DNA of 64,000 nt from Sequoia sempervirens (taxonomy: Eukaryota; Streptophyta; Pinopsida; Cupressales; Cupressaceae): assembly GCA_007258455.2 (NCBI GenBank), contig VDFB02000003.1, positions 43,217,986 through 43,281,985 on the forward strand. The letters are read 5' to 3'. The notes beneath the pieces are model-generated. The model was given only the letters and a program-made list of their open reading frames with translations. It was not told the DNA's origin and ran no database searches. How positions within the stretch are numbered: the first letter of the stretch is position 1; each line of letters begins with the position of its first letter. The position numbers and the translations under genes are program-made. Of the stretch, positions 37,809 to 48,549 are shown piece after piece.

Positions 37809-37824
37809 TGGTGAACCTGACGTG
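37809..37824 (+). promoter_or_regulatory. Primer-binding-site-like string
   Basis: TGGTGAACCTGACGTG follows the presumed LTR and precedes the Gypsy coding region. The tRNA it would match was not determined. Confidence 0.4.
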
Positions 37825-38189
37825 AACCATTTTGGTTATGTTTGGAAATATTGAAAGTTCCTTCCCTTGTATTCTAGGAGTGTTGTAGGTGTGAGTGTTG
37901 TCAGGAATTCACCTTACAATCCAACCTACAACCCCTAATAGGCATAGTTGGAAGGTTTTGAAAGTATTGCGCAATGAAACCTTAATTGGGTCACTTCCCT
38001 ACCTTGCAACCTTTGGAGGGTCTTGAGAGAGTGTCATTCATTGCATGCGATGACCTCTTTCTTGCATCAACCTATCCCCTCTATGTAGCCTGTGAGAAGT
38101 GGTATTGGCATAACCTTCACCTCATAGGATCCGTTGATGGGTTTTAATAAGGAACCATCTCCTCTCTACATCCCTACATGAATCAACAT

Positions 38190-38623
38190 AAACATTGTAG
38201 TAGGTGTTCTAATTGATCTGACATCTCAAGTAAACACCATAGGAGATCATGCTAATCAACTTTTTGCACAAATATGGGTAAGATGCACTTGTGAGCACCA
38301 TCCGCATGCATGACACAAATTTTGTACCCCCTTTGGGTAGTATCATCTTGTCGGTTTTGGTTGGACCTAAATCCATGAAACTTTTGTTTGACATAATCCC
38401 TAAGTCTAAACTCTTTAGAGTGAAGTTGGGTATCCCTTGGTTAGTATCTATGAATGTAGTACCCTCAATCATGCATAGATGTTTAAAATTTATCCACAAG
38501 GGTTTTGTGCATGTAATTCATGACATCGGTTATAAATCGTCAGTTTCCCATGCTAGTTACTCCTTGGATTACTCTTGGCATGTGTCCATTGGTCCTCTTC
38601 CATCTAGGAAGGACCTTTTGTAA
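38190..38623 (+). pseudogene. Ty3/Gypsy protease (retropepsin) remnant
   Basis: At about 38200-38240 the frame reads V-G-V-L-I-D-L-T-S-Q-V-N-T-I, where active elements have L-I-D-x-G-x-x-x-N. The active-site glycine is lost. After a frameshift, 38291-38623 reads F-V-P-P-L-G-S-I, V-G-P-K-S-M-K-L-L-F-D-I-I-P and V-K-L-G-I-P-W-L-V-S-M-N-V-V-P-S, then H-R-C-L-K-F-I-H-K-G. The L-G-x-P-W-L-x-x-M and C-L-K-F-x-x-x-G blocks are standard in the C-terminal half of plant Gypsy protease. The gag that should precede it (37825-38190) is nearly all missing. Confidence 0.65.
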
Positions 38624-38879
38624 CAAACTTATTAGAATTACAAGAGAGGGTGCTTAACACTGAGAGTGAGATACCCTCCATCACCTTATGTTGTTTCACA
38701 TAGGGCTTGCTTAAAAGTTGACAGTGATGCCACCAAGGCACGCAGAAGAGAAGAAGAGAAGAAGTCTCAAGATCCTCCTTCTTCTTCTTTTGTTGTTTAG
38801 TCTAACAGTCCTTCTCACCTTGTTGTGGCATCATCATATTTTGTTCCACATCTGTGATGGAATCCTATGGTGCTCGCTT

Positions 38880-40060
38880 GGAAAAAGCCCAAGCATCTCA
38901 TGTTTGAGCTTCCTGTTCTACCCACAGAGCCTAGGCACATTTGATATAGCAAGAAGAAATCCCCCCATTGAGAATCCTCTATGTCTCAACCTCTATGGCC
39001 TCCTACCGTTTCTTCACCCAGAGCGGTAAGCGAGAAGAAGCCTGCTATTGAGGCGTTAGGGCCGACTCCCCCTATCACTTCTCTACCTAATCTTCTTGCT
39101 CCCATTCAAGATCCTATCGCTCCATTGGAAATAGTTGTGGAGGAGACTCCCATGGCTGAGCAAGAGCCTTTTGTTCCTTCACAAGCTCCAGTCTCTAGCT
39201 CGAAGAGTCGTAGAAACCACCTTGCACATGAGTGCAAGCACTGAAAAAAGGCTCTCACAACTGAGCATGCCACCTTATAGAGGAAGGAAGAGGAAATGAC
39301 TACCCCTGTATCAAGGCCTCCTACCACATCCTCCTCTCTCCTCCCCTATGATTCTGTTCAATCTAGATCTACATTGCTTATGGCTTCCACTGTGAGTACG
39401 AATGTGCCTGACCCTAAAAAGGTGCAAGTGTTCATTGCTCCTTTGGTGGAGCCACCTTTGTTAATATCCCTTTTGGATGTCCTACCTTTCTCAAAACTCG
39501 TAGATGTGCCAAACACTTTGGTGGTATCCACTACGGTTTTCTCTTCGTCCTCTTCCTATGCACATCGTGCCTCGTATGCGGGGAGTTCACATCCCCTAAC
39601 AGAGCAGAAGGTGGAGAGTGGTCCTTCCAGCAATGACAGATGTAAGAGGAGTCAACCTTATCCAAAAGGTGGTCCCACACTGACTTGTTCTATTTTAGTA
39701 ACAAAACCAGTCCCAACTTCCCTTGAGTTCATCACTGCTCCCGAGTCACTCAATGAGCCTAGTAGGGAACCTCAGGCACAACCTTCCCCATCCATTGAGG
39801 TACGACATGGCACTCCAGTGAAGTGAATGTTTAACTCTCTAGATGAAGTTTCAGCCTTATCAACAATCTTCACGAAATCGTTGACCATAGCTCCACAAGA
39901 GTTGAGTGGAGGAGACCTTGCGGGAGCTTCTTCCTTAGCCCTTGTTGCGAGAGGGTCAAACACTCCTCCTCTTAACATTCCACCACTGCAGACTTATCCT
40001 CCTCCCCCTTATGATGACCTAGAGTGGGAAGCAGACGACCTATTGGTTGACCAGTGTTAG
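38880..40060 (+). pseudogene. Long Ser/Thr/Pro-rich reading frame downstream of the protease
   Basis: From about 38890 the plus strand is open over long stretches (38981-39244, 39296-39826, 39827-40060) with only a few stops and a frame change. The protein is rich in Pro, Ser, Thr and Val, with P-L-W-P-P-T-V-S-S-P and P-N-T-L-V-V-S-T-T-V-F-S-S-S-S-S. It closes with an acidic end, Y-P-P-P-P-Y-D-D-L-E-W-E-A-D-D-L-L-V-D. No domain is recognisable. It may be a linker or an accessory ORF of the Gypsy element where RT-integrase would be expected. The codon-rich, GC-balanced composition supports past coding. No RT follows it. Confidence 0.45.
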
Positions 40061-40722
40061 GGGGAGGTCTCTTCTTTATCTTTAGATTAGATGTGTGTGT
40101 GTTGTGATGTGTTCCCTCGTGATCATGCTATGTTTTCCTGGATGAACCTTGTCACCCTTGTTGGTGCTTGGATACAGGTGTGGTTTTTGTGTCATGAACC
40201 TTCTTATATTTGTATCATCATTCTTCCATGTTATTGATTTTTAGTAAATTGGGGAAGATGCAAATTGTTGGGACCATTTAGGCTTCCCTTCCGTTTTGAC
40301 CCAATTTTTTATTTCTACCTTTTTTTAATCTTCGCAAGCTTTTTCAAAGAATCACATTCTCAACTTGAAACCAAAATGGAACGTGTTTCCTTCATCATGG
40401 GTTCGCAAAGAAAGAACTTGAGACCTTTTCTTCGAGGTGGGAGCAACTTTGACCTTCCCCTCGCAAGGGATAATTTTATTCCTTTTGAATTCCTTGATGA
40501 AGTGAACATCTTTCAAAAGGACTCCTTGATGATGAATTGATTTGAGAAAGAAACATCTCTTCTGCACTTTCAAATAGTGCATCCCTTGAGTTAACCCCTC
40601 TTCATGCCGAGATCCCAAGGAAGCCCCTTTGAAATTTTTCCAATCTATCGATGGTCTACATGACTGTCTGTTTACTTTCCTGCGTGGCCACTTTTAGACA
40701 TGTTCTATCTATAGGTAAACAT
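40061..40722 (+). other. Non-coding part after the Ser/Pro-rich frame
   Basis: Contains AAATTGGGGAAGATG (about 40248-40262), a possible polypurine tract, and then TGCAAATTGTTGGGACC, a plausible LTR start. The predicted 3' LTR does not match 36507 onward, so the call is weak. Confidence 0.35.
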
Positions 40723-41362
40723 GTCACTTTGTAGGTGCGCTGTGACTCTATGGAGTCTCCCTTCCCTGGGTTTCCTCCATGTGAGAGATATTGGGGGATA
40801 CCTCCTTGCAGGTCTACGAGCATATAGGGTGCTTCTTCTGAGCTTCCTCCATGCGGGAGATCTTGGGGGTCACTCCTTTGCAGGTCTGTGGGCCTATAGG
40901 GCACTTTTTCTGGGGTTTCCTTCATGTGAGAGATCTTATAGGACACCTTCCCTGCAAGTCGGCGGGTCTATAGGGTGCTTTCTTTGGGTTTCCTTCATGT
41001 GAGAGATCTTGGAGGACACCTTCCTTGTAGGTTTGTGGGTCTATGGGGTGCTTTCTTTGGGATTCCTTCATGTGAGAGATCTTGGAGGTCGCCTCCTTGT
41101 AGGTCTACAAGCCTGTAAGGAAATTTTTCTATGGTTTCCTTCATGTGAGAGATCTTGGAGGACACCTTCCTTGAAGGCCCGTGGGCCTATAGGGCACTTT
41201 CTTTGGATTCCTTCATGTGAGAGATCTTGGAGGACATATTCCTTGTAGGTTTGCAAGCCTATGAGACGCTTACCTCTCGAGGCTTCTTTCATATGAGAGA
41301 TATTGGGGGTTTCTTCCTTACAGGTTTGCGGGCCTATAAGATGCTTTCAATCTACAACTTCA
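40723..41362 (+). repeat. 73-bp tandem repeat array, about 8.8 units
   Basis: The phrase GTGAGAGATCTTGGAGG (or a close variant) starts at 40781, 40853, 40926, 40999, 41072, 41145, 41217 and 41293, so the period is 72-73 bp (76 for the last). Each unit also has a CTTGTAGGTCT-like part, a GGGCCTATAGGG-like part and CTTTCTTTGGGTTTCCTTCAT. A partial unit precedes the first. Because 73 is not a multiple of three, the open frames across it are not a repeat protein. Confidence 0.9.
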
Positions 41363-41680
41363 TAGTTCTATGGGGCTATGAAGTCTTTGCTTACCCTAGG
41401 CTTTTGAGCTCGCCAGATTGTGGTCTGCTTCCTCGACAGTTCAGGTATAAATTTCTAACCCTATTCACTCTTCAATCTACTTTACCGAAGCACTCATGGG
41501 TATGTGTAGGATCATGATGGGCCAAAAAGTGGTGATGTGAAAAAAGTTGCATTTTTCATTGACCAAAAAATGCGAAAAATATCGAGTTCACTTTTTTTGG
41601 CTTGGGTGTCAATACATTGCTCCAAAGCAATGCCCAAGGCAAAGAATTACAAATCGAATATTTGATCCAATTTGGGTCGG

Positions 41681-41690
41681 GTATAAATAT
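41681..41690 (+). promoter_or_regulatory. TATA box of the gene-like unit
   Basis: GTATAAATAT in the context GGGTCGGGTATAAATATA, about 120 bases before a consensus 5' splice site (CAAG/GTAAGT at 41801/41802). The sequence between them would be an untranslated first exon. Confidence 0.5.
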
Positions 41691-41871
41691 ATACATGCGT
41701 CCATTTAAAACCATTTCAACCATTTTAAACAACTCAGAGCACAATGAGAGCGACGTGTAGGCTATCAAATATCTAATTTGAGCTGATATTTGATTTGCAA
41801 GGTAAGTTTTTGGTTTTTTTTTGTTTTAATCAATTTTTCTATTAGTTTTGTATAACTTTAACTAGTTTTTT

Positions 41872-42171
41872 ATGGATTTTTATTAAAAACTAGAGTTTTT
41901 AATGGATTTTTATTAAAAAATAGTGTTTTTTATGGATTTTTATTAAAAACTAGTGTTGTTTATGAATTTTTATAAAAACTAGAGTTTGTTATGGATTTTT
42001 ATTAAAAACTATAGTTTGTTATGGATTTTTATTAAAAACTATAGTTTGTTATGGATTTTTATTAAAAACTATAGTTTGTTATGAATTTTTATTAAAAACT
42101 AGAGTTTATTATGGATTTTTGTTAAAAAGTAGGGGTTTTTTATGGATTTTTATTAAAAACTAGGTTTTTTT
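41872..42171 (+). repeat. 30-bp tandem repeat, 10 units, inside the first intron
   Basis: Units of the form ATGGATTTTTATTAAAAACT followed by AGAGTTTTTT start at 41872, 41902, 41932, 41962, 41991, 42021, 42051, 42081, 42111 and 42142. Spacing is 29-31 bp. It lies between the consensus donor at 41802 and the start codon at 42239. Confidence 0.92.
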
Positions 42172-43746
42172 ACAATAATTTTATTTATATTATGTAATTT
42201 CAATTAGATTAATTATTTTTTAACTTTAATCGGGTATTATGACCGAGAATGAAAATGCACAAATTCCAAACTCTCCACCACCTCCATGCCCATCAATTGA
42301 AGACTTAATTGGTGAAAAATTGGAGCAATTGAGGGGCATTTGTGATGTTTATAAGAAAATCCCTTGATTATCCAAAATGACAAACACATTAAAGGAAATA
42401 ATTAAAAATATAGAAACCCTCTCCACCCAACATAATGTCTTTCTTTCGTGGCAAGAAACCATGAGGGAATATTACTCCTATGGATTGTCTTAAGAAGATT
42501 TGAAAGATCCCCAAATAAAAAAAGCCCAAATAGCCTCTTTATTTTTTTAACCCCCACACCAGTTTGCCAGTTAATGTTAATAAACACAAACTTTCTATAA
42601 AATGGTACACGAATAAGGACATTGTAGATAACTTCTGGGATCGTTGGTGTATGGTTTATGATAAACCACCCAACAACAATAGTGATATACTGTTTTACTT
42701 TATTAAAAAATTATACATTGATTTTGTGTTAGGGCATCATGTCAATTACTTTGACAGTAAACCCTTGTAGGGCATTAGTGGAGGTATGCCCCAGGATAGA
42801 CCAGGGGCAGTTAGAGTAGTCCAGCACCCATATGTTCCCCCTCCTCCCCTTCCTCTGCCACCTCTAGTACATCATCCATATATTATCGAGGATGCAACCA
42901 CATAGACTATTCAGGCTGTTCACTCTTTGAGTGATCTTTTCGTTTCCCATACTTCTACAGTAAATCAGCCACATTCTAGTGATATTGGCGATGGATCGAG
43001 TGTTGCTACATCCTCCTCCTCAGGTTCACATATTTGTGTGCCACATACTTGCACTATGTGCCATCAAATATGCTTGGGTCCTCTTGTACAACCCGCTGAG
43101 CATCCCTTGGACACTTCTGATTATGACCTCCATGATGTGGACATTATAGGAGATCAGACATAGGGGAGTGGAGCGCACCCTACAAAGTCCTCTCCTGCTA
43201 GAGAGGGGGACATTGGAATAGTTACACACATAAGATTTAAGTTGTAAATTCATAACTTTCATTTGTTTTTAAATGAATATTAATAAGAGATAGTATCAAG
43301 TACTAATATTTATTTACAAGGTCTATTTAACAATTGATGTCTAAGGAGCTCACACAGGTGACTGATAACACCCTTAAGGCCATTTCATTTGATCTCGACA
43401 TGCACACAGTATATATTTTCTTATATACTTGCTTGTCATTTGAATTGTCATTAATGAATTTATATATTAACTTATATGTTTATCTTATTATATATTAACT
43501 TATATGTTTATCTTATTTTCTTCTTGTTGGAAATTCCTAGTGCGAGAGAGGTACAACACTATCCAGACTATGGAGGCGTAGTGTTAGATAAGGGAAAGGT
43601 AATTGAACTCAAATTCGATTGAATTAATATTTTAAGATCTTATATTGATTATACACACATCGACATAGATTGGAAGTTTCATATGTACTTATCATTTTTA
43701 TGTACAGGCAGTTATGAACTATACATCCTTGTTGACAAGTGTCACA

Positions 43747-43842
43747 ACACCTGAAGGAGTAGGTATTGGAACACCTCAAGGAGTAGGTGTTGAAACACCT
43801 CAAGGAGGAGGTGTCAAAACACCTGAAGGAGATAAAGAAAAA
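43747..43842 (+). repeat. 24-bp coding minisatellite (four 8-residue repeats)
   Basis: ACACCTCAAGGAGTAGGTGT-type units at 43747, 43771, 43795 and 43819, in frame, encoding T-P-E/Q-G-V/G-G-I/V-G/E/K. They make up two thirds of a 50-codon exon. The length in multiples of three argues that the exon was translated when the repeats formed. Confidence 0.85.
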
Positions 43843-44345
43843 GAGATACCTAAAGAGGTATGTGTTTATTTTATTTTGTGTTTGGTAAATATGTTCCTAT
43901 TACCGACAATTGTATGCTAACTTGTATCAATTTTATGTTTTTGTTCACATATATAGATTGACATTTCAAAAGTTGGTTTGATTGGTTCTTTGAGAGGGGC
44001 ATATTCTAGGACTCTTGACCCTTTGAAGAGACGTATATTTGAGGTAATCAAGATTTCAATTTTAGAGTTCAATTATAATTCAATGTATATTGATTTTGAT
44101 GTTAATTATTTGATTTTAAATTATATAGTATAACTAATCTCAATTGTGGTTTGAATTTTTCTTGTGCAACTACCTTTAGAGCCAAAGAGTGCTTCAAAGA
44201 GGCTCCATTTTGATAATCCTATTGACGTGTCGATGGCACAACAACGTGTAAACAAAATATTGCTATTTTGTTTCTCCTAAAAGAGAAAGACAACACATGG
44301 ATGTCTTAGCTCCCAAGGTCTTTGTAGTTGGTTCTCAACTGTGCT

Positions 44346-45620
44346 GATGTTGCTCAATGGTCAATGTAACAGTAATGTTCAAGGGGCCTGCTGGTGTTGA
44401 GCTTCTGGATTGTTCTAAGATCAAACATGAATTTAAACCTACTTTAACTGGGGTTTTTAAAGAAAAAGAAAAAGATAGATCAGAGCTTTGGAATAGAAAA
44501 GAATGATAATTCATCCAATTTAACCAGACTTGTTACCTTTCAAGGAATTCCTAACTAAAACTGCAGAACAAAATTTAACTTGCGACTAACACACAGTTTC
44601 ATTCATTCACAATGCTGATTTCAATAACAGATTATAAGTTACCACTTTTAAATATAACACAAAATAACACTTCATTCCTTGAAATATTTTCAAATCAAAT
44701 GATTAATTCAAGATAAATACCATTCTGGAACACAACATGAAGTAGATTTTATGTCTGGTTGCTTCTACTGTTAATGAAACAGATAAGCAACATTTACAAA
44801 TCTGGCGCAATCACCAGTGTACAGAGAATCCATGACTCCAAATTGTTTCCCTCTATACTAAGAAGACTGGAAAGATACATTACCGGCTTCTACTGAATCT
44901 AACTCCTAACTAAGAAGGTAAAAGAAGCTCCTATTACAAAGAATCAGGATGCAGTTTTGTCTCCTATATTATCTCCCCTATTTCTCTATGTATTCTAAAA
45001 CTTCTACTAACTTTCTAACTCCTTACAAAGAGGCAAGAATGCCATATATACCGAGTGTATCAAAAAGAATGCGCTGGCCACTGATTTTAGGGTTTACAAA
45101 ATATCTCACTTGGTTGCAGGAGGGTCGGCCCTCAGATCTTTTGAATATAGTTAATGCTGCCTTGAATTGCATCCTCACTGTCCATGTTGGTGAAAGATCG
45201 CCCTTAGGAGAAGTCTTCAGATCTTTCTACAACCACAACATTAACTCTAGCCTTCGTGTCCATCTTCGAACTCCCATCAGATCCGCTTTGAATGCAACAA
45301 AGTATCGTCATTAATGCCGATCTTTCTCTTGCCAGCAGCAATCCCAGCTGGCACTGTGACTCATGGTTTCTTCTTTCCTTTGGCCTTTCTTCTTGCTCTA
45401 GATCCTTCTGCACGTTGACTATCTCTGGAAGCAGCATCAGGCCTCCCTTTAGATCTGAACACCATCGTTCCCGAGTCAATCCATCACCTTGATCTCAGAA
45501 TGAGTCCATGTCATTTGCATTCAACCGATCTTCCTCACAGGGGTAGTCAATAAGTCAAAGGTCGGTCCTTTTAGCCTCTTCTGATTGGTGGAAAAAACTC
45601 CACATAAGACTCCCGGGTAG
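44346..45620. repeat. Unclassified repeat/LTR-type sequence
   Basis: No conserved domain. Open frames at 44949-45314 and 45204-45492 overlap on both strands and lack motifs. The GC content rises towards the right, merging into the motif-rich block that follows. It interrupts the gene-like unit ending at 44345, so it is probably part of a younger element. Confidence 0.35.
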
Positions 45621-45639
45621 TCAAAAGTTATTCGCACAA

Positions 45640-46930
45640 AATTGCATGTCGGTGAGACACCAATCGTGTCTCCCTGATGCGATTATTCCTCTCTTAGCAG
45701 CTATCGGCGTGACACATGACGGTTGGTGAGACTTCATACCGGGGTGCACAAGTTATATCGATATCCATTGTGGTCACTGAGACAATCGCCATCGACCAGA
45801 CATCATAGCGAGCCCAAAACATTTGGCCAGGAGTCTCTTCGATGTCCACCTTGTGAACAAACATTGATGAGACACTACCGGGTCGGCAAGATGTTACTCC
45901 GAACTCACTCTGCCTTGGTGAGACCATTGCACTCGGGGAGACATATCCTTGAGCCCATTCTTATTCTCTGAGCTCGAGCCCTCCTTTTATTTTGGCGATA
46001 CCCTTACAAGTCGGTGAGACTTCATACCGAGTTCAAACATTACACCGAGGTCACAATCCCCTCGACGAGACTAACAGCCATTGGTGAGACATCTCACCGA
46101 GTCCATTTCATTTCAGTCAAACTTTATTTGGTCACTGGGATGCTATGGAAAAATAATCCCACTCTCGCCGAGCTCAAACCCTTTCTTTTGGTGAGACTCC
46201 AACGGATCGGCGAGACCCTTACACATATTATCTCCTGTCAGCAAGACTTTCTTCCTTCGCCGTGACATTACACCAAAGTCACCTCTTTTGCCAAGAGCTC
46301 ATTTCATGTCGGGGAGACTCCTTCGGGTTGGTGAGACCTTATGCCGACGCTATTCTCCTGTCGCCGAGACCCACTTTATGTCAGTAAGACATCACGGGGT
46401 TGGTGAGACTTTTTGTTGAGATCACCATCCTCTCGCTAAGCTCAAACATCGTTTCGGTGGGACTTCCCTCTGTCGGTAGGACATTATGTCGAAGGCCTAC
46501 CCCCTTTGGCAAGGGCTCATTTTACTTTGGGGAGACCTTTCATAGTCGACAGGTCTTCATGTCGAAAGTAAATCTTTCCCAGCGAGATCCCTTGATGACA
46601 TCCTTCTTCGGTGTGACCTCCCATGTCGGCGAGACCTTTTCCATTCGCCAAGACCCTATGCTGAATGTAAAACCTTCTCCGAAAACCCCCTGTGAACAAT
46701 TGTCTGCAAGAGGTTCATCTATCGGTGAGACTTCTTGCTGATGCTAACCGCTGTCGCCAAGACCTCCTTCGATCAGTGAGATATTACATCAACCGAGCCT
46801 CCCTTTCATCGAACTGAGAGCACCTCAGGGAGACCCTAGCATGTCGTCCAGACCTCTCAGCAATGAAAACCCCCTTTGGATTTCAAATGAACAGAGCCAA
46901 GCCACCAGTCGGCAAGACATCTGAAAGGTC
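45640..46930 (+). repeat. Cluster of about 27 CGGTGAGAC-like motifs
   Basis: A 10-mer close to TCGGTGAGAC or TCGGCGAGAC recurs roughly every 30-60 bases, for example near 45650, 45723, 45920, 46013, 46083, 46190, 46208, 46309, 46332, 46403, 46625 and 46725, with many one-base variants (TGTCGCCAAGACC, GTCGGCAAGAC, TTTGGGGAGACC). The spacing is irregular, so it is not a simple tandem array. The open frames across it (46014-46265, 46400-46741) read as arginine/threonine/proline-rich low-complexity protein and are not believed. Confidence 0.7.
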
Positions 46931-47099
46931 CCAGCAAGTTTCTTCTTGAGGAGTTTTATGCTGGATGTGATTGAGGCATGCCCTCAGTTGCCTTCCCTAG
47001 GAGATATCTTCAGATGAGCGATTCAATCCTGTAAACTAAATGCCTCCATTAGTCCTTGGAGCATATAAAATACATTATTTTTTATGAATATTTCATTCA

Positions 47100-48010
47100 A
47101 TTCTTATCAAGAAGAAAACCAACTCTGGCGGAGGCGGAACCAAATCCGAACCAGAGACGACACCCCGCCTGCAAAACTGACGGGGGCAGAACCAAGAAGA
47201 AATCAGAACCGGGACCAGAGTCAGAATGCGAACAAGCCATGGGAATGACTATCATTTCCCAGTCCAGACCCTGTCCCGGCCCCCGCATCCACAAAAGCAA
47301 AGAAAACGCAAAGGAAAAACCCGACCAACCGACCAAGTGATCAGAACCGGGGAGAAACAAAGAAACGAAATAGGCGGAACCGGGATCGAAACAAAATATG
47401 ACCCAGGAACCTTTTAAAGTTTCAGGTCCAGATTCGGTTCCGGTCCCGCCTCTGACAACATCCAAAAGACAACAAAGATAGATGAAGGAAGAGAAAGGAA
47501 AGGGGGGAGACACCCCACGACAAAACAAAATGTGAACAAAAGCAAAAGAACAGGACATGATGAACTGAGACTGGAACGAAACCTGAAATTGAAACTTTTG
47601 AAAGTTTCAGGACTCGGTTCCAGTTTCGGTTCTGGGTCTGCCAGAGCAAAAGATACGAAAAGACCCAAGGAAGAGGGGAAACCCCCAAGACACGGGACAC
47701 AAAACGGAAAGGAAAATGACCAACCATATAAAGAGACCAAGGGAAAGGCGGAGTCGAGGCTGGGATGGAACACGGATCAGAAACCTCGAAGAGTTCAATG
47801 TTTCGATTTAGGTCCGGACCTGGATCCGACAGAACAAAGACACTAAAATAAAGGAACTATCGGAACCAGAACCAGGAATGACGCAAAACTAGAAACTTTT
47901 AGATGCAATTCCAAGCTTGATATTGGTCCCGGTTCTGCATCCGACAGAACAAAAGGAAAAAATTCCTAAGGCAGAAAACCAAAGGCCAAAGGAAAAGAAA
48001 AGAACAAGGG
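47100..48010. repeat. Purine-rich imperfect tandem repeats, period about 187 bp
   Basis: Blocks of the form AACTTTTGAAAGTTTCAGG followed by TCCAGATTCGGTTCCGGTCC recur near 47408, 47594, 47781 and, shortened, 47893. Between them run A/G-rich stretches with CGAAACAAAG and GGAACCGGGA-like text. Open frames of 100-150 codons on the minus strand are Phe/Leu/Ser/Pro low-complexity and follow from the strand bias. Confidence 0.6.
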
Positions 48011-48059
48011 GGGCCCATTTTGTTCCACAACAAACTGGGTTGGTTATGCAAGGCATAAC

Positions 48060-48549
48060 AGATCCACTAGTAATTTAGGATGAGATAGACATTTTGGCAT
48101 GTAAATTTTGAATAGATATCAAGATGGCATATGCCACATTTTGTAAAACTTTGTTTGAGTTGGCGTTGATGTCATTTTTGTATATGGACATACACTTGAT
48201 TATTGGATAATTTGATATATAGAAGTTGACAATCAAAATAATTTGTTCCTCATGTGCATGATTAAACTCTTTGAAAATTTAATCTTGAGCAATGGTTAAA
48301 TATCAATGTCCAATAGCATAAAAAATAATGGTTATATTATGTAGTTTATATTCATATCTTTGATTACATTGCATTGTACATCTTTCAATCTCAAAGCATT
48401 ACTTCACATTGTAAAAATAACAACTAGATGCTGATAGATGAAAAAAATTCAATTAAAATATAGTTTTTACAAAGTCAACCTAAGTAGTTATGCAATTACT
48501 TCACATTGCATAACTAATAACTAGGAGCAGCTGTCAATTGCATTTGCTT
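48060..48549. other. AT-rich sequence, no supported gene
   Basis: No domain or repeat noted apart from the short stretch TTACTTCACATTG seen twice (about 48403 and 48497). Confidence 0.4.

Larger units (their letters stand above)
41710..44345 (+). pseudogene. Multi-exon gene-like unit of unrecognised family
   Basis: Proposed exons: non-coding 41710-41801; 42239-43228 (ATG at 42239); 43321-43408; 43541-43598; 43708-43857; 43957-44043; 44182-44345. Donors and acceptors fit GT...AG. The 150-bp and 87-bp exons are whole numbers of codons and stay in phase with the last exon. The second exon starts M-T-E-N-E-N-A-Q-I-P-N-S-P-P-P-P and later has D-N-F-W-D-R-W-C-M-V-Y-D, H-H-V-N-Y-F and a proline-rich stretch, but holds several stops and a frameshift. 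Exon five encodes four T-P-x-G-x-G-x-x repeats. Exon six reads G-S-L-R-G-A-Y-S-R-T-L-D-P-L-K-R-R-I-F-E. The last exon has S-A-S-K-R-L-H-F-D-N-P. I do not recognise the protein. A transposon-borne gene truncated at 44345 by the next repeat is likely. Confidence 0.5.

Noticed and set aside
40721..41517. Apparent repeat protein with R-D-L-G-G modules
   Set aside because: The DNA period is 73 bp, which changes frame every unit; similarity between units in different frames shows the DNA, not a protein, is repeated.
45694..46741. Open frames across the CGGTGAGAC-motif cluster
   Set aside because: Residue runs repeat with the motif and no conserved domain appears; several frames on both strands are equally open.
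47097..47846. Minus-strand open frames of 100-153 codons
   Set aside because: They follow the 187-bp purine-rich repeat and give low-complexity Phe/Leu/Ser/Pro sequence in several frames at once.
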